From: Sphingomonas sp. Leaf22
Lineage (GTDB): Bacteria; Pseudomonadota; Alphaproteobacteria; Sphingomonadales; Sphingomonadaceae
Reading direction: 5' to 3'
NCBI RefSeq assembly: GCF_001421715.1
Contig: NZ_LMKP01000006.1
Location: 37,435-101,434 of the forward strand
DNA: 64,000 nt
Below are positions 59,022 to 64,000 of this stretch, piece by piece (position 1 is the first letter of the stretch; every line of letters starts with the position of its first letter). The notes below the pieces were generated by a model. The model saw only the letters and a program-made list of their open reading frames with translations. It was not told the origin of the DNA and ran no database searches. The position numbers were made by a program, and so were the translations under genes.

Positions 59022-59034
59022 GTTAACGCTACCA
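59022..59034. promoter_or_regulatory. Operator-like word upstream of the GH43-GH27-GH43 operon
   Basis: GTTAACGCTACCA lies 79 bp before the GH43 start, in the 285-bp region divergent to the GntR gene. It matches the esterase-promoter word at 57960-57972 in 12 of 13 bases. Apart from it I see no clear promoter elements in this region. Confidence 0.45.
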
Positions 59035-59112
59035 CCAACGGCATTGACGCGTCGCCGGCAACTGAATACCCAGACAAAAACGGCCGTAAGTCGCCGGAAT
59101 GGGAGAGCGATT

Positions 59113-60672
59113 TTGGCGATCAGATCGATCCGGATGATGATGCTCGCCATCACCGCCATTCTGGGCGGCACCGCGTCCGCACAGGTGTGGCGCGCCGATC
59201 AGGGCGATGGCAGCTATCGCAATCCCATTTTCTACGCCGATTATCCCGATCCCGATATCATCCGCGTCGGCAGCGATTACTACTTCGTCACGACCACCTT
59301 CGCCAATGCGCCCGGCCTGACCCTGCTCCATTCGAAGGACCTGCTGAACTGGCAGATTATCAGCCATGTCGTACCGCGCCTCGACGATCGACCCGAATAT
59401 ACGCTGACCGACGGCAGGAACGCGTATCGACGCGGACTGTTCGCCGCCAGCCTGCGTCATCATGCCGGCATCTTCTACATCGCCGTGACCCCGGTCGGAC
59501 AGAATACCCGCATCTATCGCACCCGCGATCCGCGCGGAACGTGGACGATGAACGAACTCGACCGGGCGGCCTTCGACCCGGGAATGTTCATCGAGCCCGA
59601 CGGCACCGGCTATATCGCTACCGCGATCGGATCGGACGGCACTACCCGCCTGCTCAAGCTGGACCGCGACTTCCGGAGCGTGGTCGACGATCGCAAGATC
59701 CATTACAATGCCGGTGCCGAAGGATCGAAGATCATCCGGCGCGGCGAATATTATTACCTGTTCAATGCGATTCCCCGCCAGCTCGGCCTGACGGTCTCCC
59801 GCGCGCGCAGCCTGTATGGACCATGGGAAACCCGCCCGCAGATCGACGACAAGAGCGGCGGGCATCAGGGGGCGCTGGTCGATACGCCGGACGGGAACTG
59901 GGTCGGCTTCGTGATGATCGATTCCGGATCGATCGGTCGGATGACGAACCTCAGCCCCGTCTTCTGGCGCGAAGACTGGCCTGTATGGGGAACGCCGGAA
60001 GCGCCCGACCGCGTACCCGATCGCGCCGAAAAGCCGATCAAGGGCTTCCCCTTCGTCGAGCCCGCCACCTCGGACGATTTCGGCACGTCGAAGCTGGGCT
60101 TGCAATGGCAGTGGAACCACAATCCGATCGACGATCGCTGGTCGCTGACCGAGCGCCCCGGCTATCTGCGGCTGCGCCCGACCAAGGCGGATGGGTTCTG
60201 GACGGCGCGCAACACGCTGGTGCAAAAGGCACAGGGACCGCGCAGCCGGGCCGAGGTGAAGCTGGATATCGCCAACATCCGTCCCGGTGACCGCTGCGGG
60301 TTCGGCACCTTCGGCCAATATAGCGCGACGCTGTCGGTGACACGGGCCGCCAACGGCGCGCCGTCGCTGGCGATGGACGTGCTCGAAAGCACCGAGGCCG
60401 GTCCCAAAACCGATAGGCGCGTGGCGGCGCAGTCGATCAGCGGGCGGGCTTTGTGGATGGCGATGGACCTCGACTTCGCCACCGATCGCGGCCGGCTTTC
60501 GTTCAGCAGCGACGGCAAACGCTGGCAGCCGATCGGCGGCGACTTCCCGCTGGCGTTCGCATGGCGGACCGGCACGTTTCAGGGGGAGCAGATGGCGATC
60601 TCCTGCTACAATCCGACACCGGGCGCCGGCTTCCTCGATGTCGACAGCTTCACGCTGAAGGCTTCGAAATGA
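59113..60672 (+). CDS. Secreted glycoside hydrolase family 43 protein (first copy)
   Basis: GH43 enzymes are inverting beta-xylosidases, alpha-L-arabinofuranosidases or related. The five-bladed propeller opens NPIFYADYPDPDIIRV with catalytic base D46. AFDPGMF supplies the pKa-modulating Asp and AEGSKIIRRGEYYYL the acid Glu. A C-terminal beta-sandwich (residues about 330-519) follows. The acid motif differs from the usual EGPH. I place the start at TTG 59113, which has GGGAG seven bases upstream and gives a basic signal n-region (AIRSIRMMMLAITAILGGTASAQ). ATG 59134 is the alternative. It is the first gene of the operon. Confidence 0.9.
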   Translation: MAIRSIRMMMLAITAILGGTASAQVWRADQGDGSYRNPIFYADYPDPDIIRVGSDYYFVTTTFANAPGLTLLHSKDLLNWQIISHVVPRLDDRPEYTLTDGRNAYRRGLFAASLRHHAGIFYIAVTPVGQNTRIYRTRDPRGTWTMNELDRAAFDPGMFIEPDGTGYIATAIGSDGTTRLLKLDRDFRSVVDDRKIHYNAGAEGSKIIRRGEYYYLFNAIPRQLGLTVSRARSLYGPWETRPQIDDKSGGHQGALVDTPDGNWVGFVMIDSGSIGRMTNLSPVFWREDWPVWGTPEAPDRVPDRAEKPIKGFPFVEPATSDDFGTSKLGLQWQWNHNPIDDRWSLTERPGYLRLRPTKADGFWTARNTLVQKAQGPRSRAEVKLDIANIRPGDRCGFGTFGQYSATLSVTRAANGAPSLAMDVLESTEAGPKTDRRVAAQSISGRALWMAMDLDFATDRGRLSFSSDGKRWQPIGGDFPLAFAWRTGTFQGEQMAISCYNPTPGAGFLDVDSFTLKASK

Positions 60673-60716
60673 AGCGTCGGCTGTTGGGTGCGCTGCCGGT
60701 CGCCGCCTGCCCGTGA
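60669..60716 (+). pseudogene. 15-codon lipoprotein-signal remnant or leader ORF between GH43 and GH27
   Basis: An ATG overlapping the GH43 stop as ATGA opens a frame reading MKRRLLGALPVAACP before a stop. It has the shape of the start of a lipoprotein signal peptide (basic n-region, short hydrophobic core, VAAC), cut off at once. It may be the remnant of a deleted gene in the operon, a leader peptide, or chance. Confidence 0.35.
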
Positions 60717-60769
60717 CCTTCCCGGACGGCTGCTCGACAAATGATGACAACAGGCAAGGGGAACGGGGC

Positions 60770-62119
60770 ATGACCATCGACGGGATCACACGGCGCGGAC
60801 TGATCGGGGCGGCAGGCGCGGTCCCGATCGTCGCCGGCGCGGCACGGGCGACGGCGGCCCCTCGCGGCAGGCCGAGGCTGGCGCAGACCCCGCCGATGGG
60901 CTGGAACAGCTGGAACAGCTTCGCCACGACGATCACCGAGGCGCAGGCGATCGAAACCGCGCGCATCATGCGCGAGAAGCTGCTGCCGGTCGGCTATTCG
61001 ATCTTCACCATCGACATCCAGTGGTACGAACCGGGCGCGACCGGCTATGCCTATCGCGCCGATGCGGTGCCGGTGCTCGACGCCTATGGCCGCTTGCAGC
61101 CCGATCCGAAGCGGTTTCCCTCCGCCGCCAACGGCCGGGGTTTTCGCGCCATCGCCGATCAGGTCCATGCGATGGGGCTGCAATTCGGCATCCACCTGAT
61201 GCGCGGCATCCCGCGCGAAGCGGTGCGCCGCAACCTGCCCGTGCTGGGCACCCGATACCGCGCGCAGGACATCGCCGACACGTCGAGCATTTGTTCGTGG
61301 AACAGCGACATGTACGGCGTGGACATGCGGCGTCCCGGTGCGCAGGCCTATTACGACAGCGTGTTCGCGCAATATGCCGATTGGGGCGTCGATCTGGTCA
61401 AGATGGACGATATGAGCCGCCCCTATGACGCCCACGCGCCGGAGATCGAGGCGACGAGCGCGGCGATCGCGCGGTCGGGTCGCCCGATCCTCCTTAGCCT
61501 GTCGCCCGGCGAGACGCCGGTGGCGAACGGCGATCATGTCCGCGCGCATGCGCAGATGTGGCGGATCAGCGACGATTTCTGGGACGAATGGTCGCTGCTC
61601 GACGCGCAGTTCGTCCGGCTGGAAAACTGGCAGCGTTTCGCCGGCCCCGGCGGCTGGCCTGATGCCGACATGCTGCCGCTCGGCCGGCTGGCGCTGGGCC
61701 AGCGCGACACCAAATTCACCCCCGCCGAACAGCGTACGCTGATGACTTTATGGTCGATCGCCCGATCGCCGTTGATCATGGGTGGCGACCTCCGCCACCT
61801 CGATGCGCCGACGCTGGCGCTGCTCACTAACCCGGAAGTCATTGCCGTCAATCAGGCCAGCACCGCCAACCGCCCGTTGCAGGTACGGGATGGCATGCGC
61901 GCATGGACCGCAAAGGCAATGAATGGCGCGACCTATCTCGCCTTGTTCAATCCGGGTGAGAAGCCGCTCCAGCCGGGCGTCGATCTGCGCTGGTTGAACC
62001 TGAAAGGCCCTGTCCGGGTACGCGACCTGTGGGCGCGGCGCGATCTCGGCACGGCGGCGACCCGGGTCGAGGCCGACCTGCCGCCGCATGGTGCCGGCCT
62101 CTATCGCCTCGACGCCTGA
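60770..62119 (+). CDS. Secreted glycoside hydrolase family 27 alpha-galactosidase-like enzyme
   Basis: GH27 enzymes are retaining alpha-galactosidases, and some are beta-L-arabinopyranosidases. The 449-aa protein carries a twin-arginine signal (TRRGLIGAAGAVPIVAGAARA) and the family opening TPPMGWNSWNSFA. The nucleophile lies in DLVKMDDM (D213) and the acid/base in WRISDDFW (D269). A C-terminal beta domain includes ARSPLIMGGDLR. AAGGGGAA lies upstream of the ATG at 60770. It sits between two GH43 genes and probably removes galactose or arabinopyranose side groups from the same glycan. Confidence 0.92.
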   Translation: MTIDGITRRGLIGAAGAVPIVAGAARATAAPRGRPRLAQTPPMGWNSWNSFATTITEAQAIETARIMREKLLPVGYSIFTIDIQWYEPGATGYAYRADAVPVLDAYGRLQPDPKRFPSAANGRGFRAIADQVHAMGLQFGIHLMRGIPREAVRRNLPVLGTRYRAQDIADTSSICSWNSDMYGVDMRRPGAQAYYDSVFAQYADWGVDLVKMDDMSRPYDAHAPEIEATSAAIARSGRPILLSLSPGETPVANGDHVRAHAQMWRISDDFWDEWSLLDAQFVRLENWQRFAGPGGWPDADMLPLGRLALGQRDTKFTPAEQRTLMTLWSIARSPLIMGGDLRHLDAPTLALLTNPEVIAVNQASTANRPLQVRDGMRAWTAKAMNGATYLALFNPGEKPLQPGVDLRWLNLKGPVRVRDLWARRDLGTAATRVEADLPPHGAGLYRLDA

Positions 62120-62147
62120 CTTTCCCCCTTTCCGACAGGACGAACCG

Positions 62148-63788
62148 ATGCTCCGAACGTTGATGACCGGGTTGGCGCTGGCCGCAAGCACCAGCGCCCT
62201 TGCCGAACCGGCGCGCTTCAGCCGCTTTATCTATGAAGGGCGCAGTGTCGAGCGGGCAACGCCCGGCCCCGACCAGTATCGCAACCCGATCCTGTCGGGC
62301 TATTATCCCGACCCGTCGATCACCCGCGTCGGCGACGACTATTATCTCGCGCTGTCGTCCTTCGCCCATTATCCGGGGCTGCCGATCTTTCATTCGAAGG
62401 ATCTGGTCCACTGGACACAGATCGCCAACGCCATCAGCCGGCCCGAACAGCTGGATTTCACCGGTCGCCGCGTGTCGGAGGCCGTGTTCGCGCCCGACAT
62501 TTCGTATCACGACGGCACCTTCTACATCGTCAACACCTGTGTCGCGTGCAAAGGCAATTTCGTCATCACCGCGAAAGACCCGAAAGGGCCATGGTCGAAC
62601 CCGATCTGGCTGCCGTTCGAAGGGATCGACCCTTCCATCTATTGGGAAGGCGACCGCGCCTATATCGTCAACAACCGCACCCCGAATGAACCGCCGCGGT
62701 ACGAGGGGCACCGCGCGATCTGGGTACAGGAATATGACTGGCGCGCCGGCAAGATGATCGGTGAATCGACGCAACTCATCAACGGCGGCGTCGACCTCAC
62801 CAAGAAACCGGTATGGATCGAAGGGCCGCATATCTTCCGGAAAGACGGCTGGTATTATCTGACCGCGGCAGAGGGCGGCACCAGCGTCAACCATTCGCAG
62901 GTGGCGTTCCGCTCGAGAAACCTGCGTGGACCGTTCACCCCATGGAGCGGCAATCCGATCCTGACCCAGCGCGACCTGCCTGCCGACCGCAGCGATCCAG
63001 TATCGGCGGCGGGCCATGCCAAGCTGGTGCAGACCCGCGCCGGCGACTGGTGGGCGACGTTCCTCGCCGTGCGTCCCTATGGCGACGATTACTACAATAT
63101 CGGGCGCGAGACGTTCCTGCTGCCGGTGACATGGAAGGATGGCTGGCCCACGATCCTCCCGCCCGGCCAGCGTGTCCCGTTCGTCGCCACCCGCCCGACG
63201 CTGCCGCGCCAGCCAGTGCCCAAACTGCCGACCAGCGGGGATTTCGGCTATGTCGACGAATTCGACGGCAAGGCGCTCGGCCTGCAATGGATCGGTGTCC
63301 GCACGCCCAAGACACCGGTGTATCGGCTGGCCGGCGGCGAGCTGCTGATCGACGGCGGCGCGCCGATCGGCGACCTGAACGGGGTGCCGGGCTTCGTCGG
63401 GCGGCGTCAGCAGCATCATATCGCGACGATCGCCACGACGGTCGCGTTCACGCCCCGGCAGGACGGCGACCGCGCCGGTCTGGCCGCGATCCAGAATGAC
63501 GACTATTACCTGTTCTTCGGGCTTACCCGTCTGGCCGGCAAGCGCGTCGTCGCCCTCTACACCCGGGCGAAGGGTGCGGAGCAACTGGTCGCGTCGACAC
63601 CGGTCGAAGGGACCGCGCCGGTCATGCTGACCATCCGTGCGGACCGGGGCACGATGGCGTTCGATGTCGCGGCGGGGGGCAGGAAACAGACGTTGAAGCG
63701 CGATGTCGACGTCCGGTTCCTCAGCACGAAGGTGGCCGGCGGCTTCGTCGGCACGGTCGTCGGCCCCTATGTCTGGCAGGCCAGATAA
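62148..63788 (+). CDS. Secreted glycoside hydrolase family 43 protein (second copy)
   Basis: The 546-aa protein has a signal peptide (TLMTGLALAASTSALA) and a GH43 propeller with all three catalytic residues: base D55 in YYPDPSITRV, modulator D161 in GIDPSIYWEGD and acid E225 in WIEGPHIF. A C-terminal beta-sandwich (about 370-546, GDFGYVDEFDGKALGLQW onward) matches the xylosidase-type partner domain. Beta-xylosidase or alpha-arabinofuranosidase activity is likely. It starts 28 bp after GH27 and ends the operon. It is only distantly similar to the first GH43, so it is not a recent duplicate. Confidence 0.93.
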   Translation: MLRTLMTGLALAASTSALAEPARFSRFIYEGRSVERATPGPDQYRNPILSGYYPDPSITRVGDDYYLALSSFAHYPGLPIFHSKDLVHWTQIANAISRPEQLDFTGRRVSEAVFAPDISYHDGTFYIVNTCVACKGNFVITAKDPKGPWSNPIWLPFEGIDPSIYWEGDRAYIVNNRTPNEPPRYEGHRAIWVQEYDWRAGKMIGESTQLINGGVDLTKKPVWIEGPHIFRKDGWYYLTAAEGGTSVNHSQVAFRSRNLRGPFTPWSGNPILTQRDLPADRSDPVSAAGHAKLVQTRAGDWWATFLAVRPYGDDYYNIGRETFLLPVTWKDGWPTILPPGQRVPFVATRPTLPRQPVPKLPTSGDFGYVDEFDGKALGLQWIGVRTPKTPVYRLAGGELLIDGGAPIGDLNGVPGFVGRRQQHHIATIATTVAFTPRQDGDRAGLAAIQNDDYYLFFGLTRLAGKRVVALYTRAKGAEQLVASTPVEGTAPVMLTIRADRGTMAFDVAAGGRKQTLKRDVDVRFLSTKVAGGFVGTVVGPYVWQAR

Positions 63789-63860
63789 CAGCGAATGGTG
63801 ACCGGAGCGTCGGTTCGGCGCGCCGGTTTTCGAAGGACCGGTCCGGTATGGCGCACAAAG

Positions 63861-63891
63861 AAAACCCCGCCGGACCGTTGGTCTGGCGGGG
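63861..63891 (-). terminator. Intrinsic terminator of tRNA-Arg, probably also ending the GH operon
   Basis: CCCCGCCGGACC (63865-63876) pairs with GGTCTGGCGGGG (63880-63891) with one G-T pair and a three-base loop. On the minus strand TTTT (63864-63861) follows the stem, seven bases beyond the tRNA 3' end. The plus strand has only a weak CTTTCC. Confidence 0.8.
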
Positions 63892-63898
63892 CTTTCCA

Positions 63899-63975
63899 TG
63901 GTGCACCCGGAGCGATTCGAACGCCCGGCCCTCAGATTCGTAGTCTGATGCTCTATCCAGCTGAGCTACGGGTGC
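63899..63975 (-). tRNA. tRNA-Arg (anticodon ACG)
   Basis: The 77-nt minus-strand gene folds as a standard cloverleaf. It has a 7-bp acceptor stem (GCACCCG with CGGGTGC), a D-arm TAGCTCAGCTGGATAGAGCA, an anticodon stem TCAGA/TCTGA around loop CTACGAA (anticodon ACG), and a T-arm with GTTCGAATC. The 3' ACCA is encoded. A34 should be edited to inosine by TadA. Confidence 0.97.
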
Positions 63976-64000
63976 CCGGTGGAGGCAGCCTGTTAGACGT

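Noticed and set aside
61947..63899. 650-codon open frame opposite GH27 and the second GH43
   Set aside because: Antisense shadow of enzymes with intact catalytic motifs.
63899..63975. tRNA-Arg as an integration site for a genomic island
   Set aside because: The tRNA 3' end faces the glycan locus, but no integrase and no repeat of the tRNA end is visible in the window.

Overview
The window is GC-rich chromosomal DNA from an alphaproteobacterium, most likely a sphingomonad (Sphingomonas or a close relative). The assignment rests on gene order and gene structure rather than on a marker gene. The dusB-ntrB-ntrC-ntrY-ntrX-hfq-hflX run, the fused ispDF, the two-domain Hfq, the lptD-surA-pdxA-rsmA operon and several families of short palindromic repeats all fit that group. 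I see no insertion sequence, prophage, CRISPR array or integrase. Coding density is high, and no stretch of 300 bases lacks a gene.

Layout, left to right. 1-9.9 kb: mazG (5' end cut by the window), then on the minus strand the nitrogen-regulation operon dusB-ntrBC-ntrYX followed by hfq and hflX. 10-17.7 kb: ispDF, a small secreted protein, cinA, a RatA-like START protein, lipA, a beta-carbonic anhydrase, aspS, rnd and an I78-type lipoprotein. 17.9-23.5 kb: a translationally coupled minus-strand operon DUF2066-hdaA-ppk-ppx. 23.5-26.1 kb: purM-purN and two uncharacterised coupled genes. 26.3-28.8 kb: ndk, holC, pepA. 29-34.5 kb: the outer-membrane/ribosome operon lptD-surA-pdxA-rsmA. 34.6-41 kb: SIMPL and TPR envelope proteins, rsmB, guaB, an M28 peptidase and a CitE-like lyase on the minus strand. 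41-50.8 kb: SPFH/NfeD pair, DUF885 peptidase, MscS channel, gyrA, DUF952, DUF488 and trmFO.

The last 13 kb is more accessory. One part is an iron-uptake locus: a TonB-dependent siderophore receptor with DUF3649, PepSY and DUF3325 membrane proteins in overlapping frames, and a divergent DUF4198 protein. The other part is a glycan-degradation locus: a sialate O-acetylesterase-like protein, a FadR-type GntR regulator, and an operon of GH43, GH27 and GH43 secreted enzymes. A tRNA-Arg(ACG) gene closes the window.

Points that deserve a second look: the tandem Hfq; an NtrX whose AAA+ domain lacks the sigma-54 GAFTGA loop; an HdaA with Arg in place of the Walker A Lys; a RatA-like protein whose Ser/Gly tail is overprinted on cinA; an mscS reading frame that ends inside a palindromic repeat; and a 13-bp operator-like word present in both glycan-locus promoters with one mismatch. 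I did not find a clearly new multi-gene system; most genes are well-known housekeeping functions.
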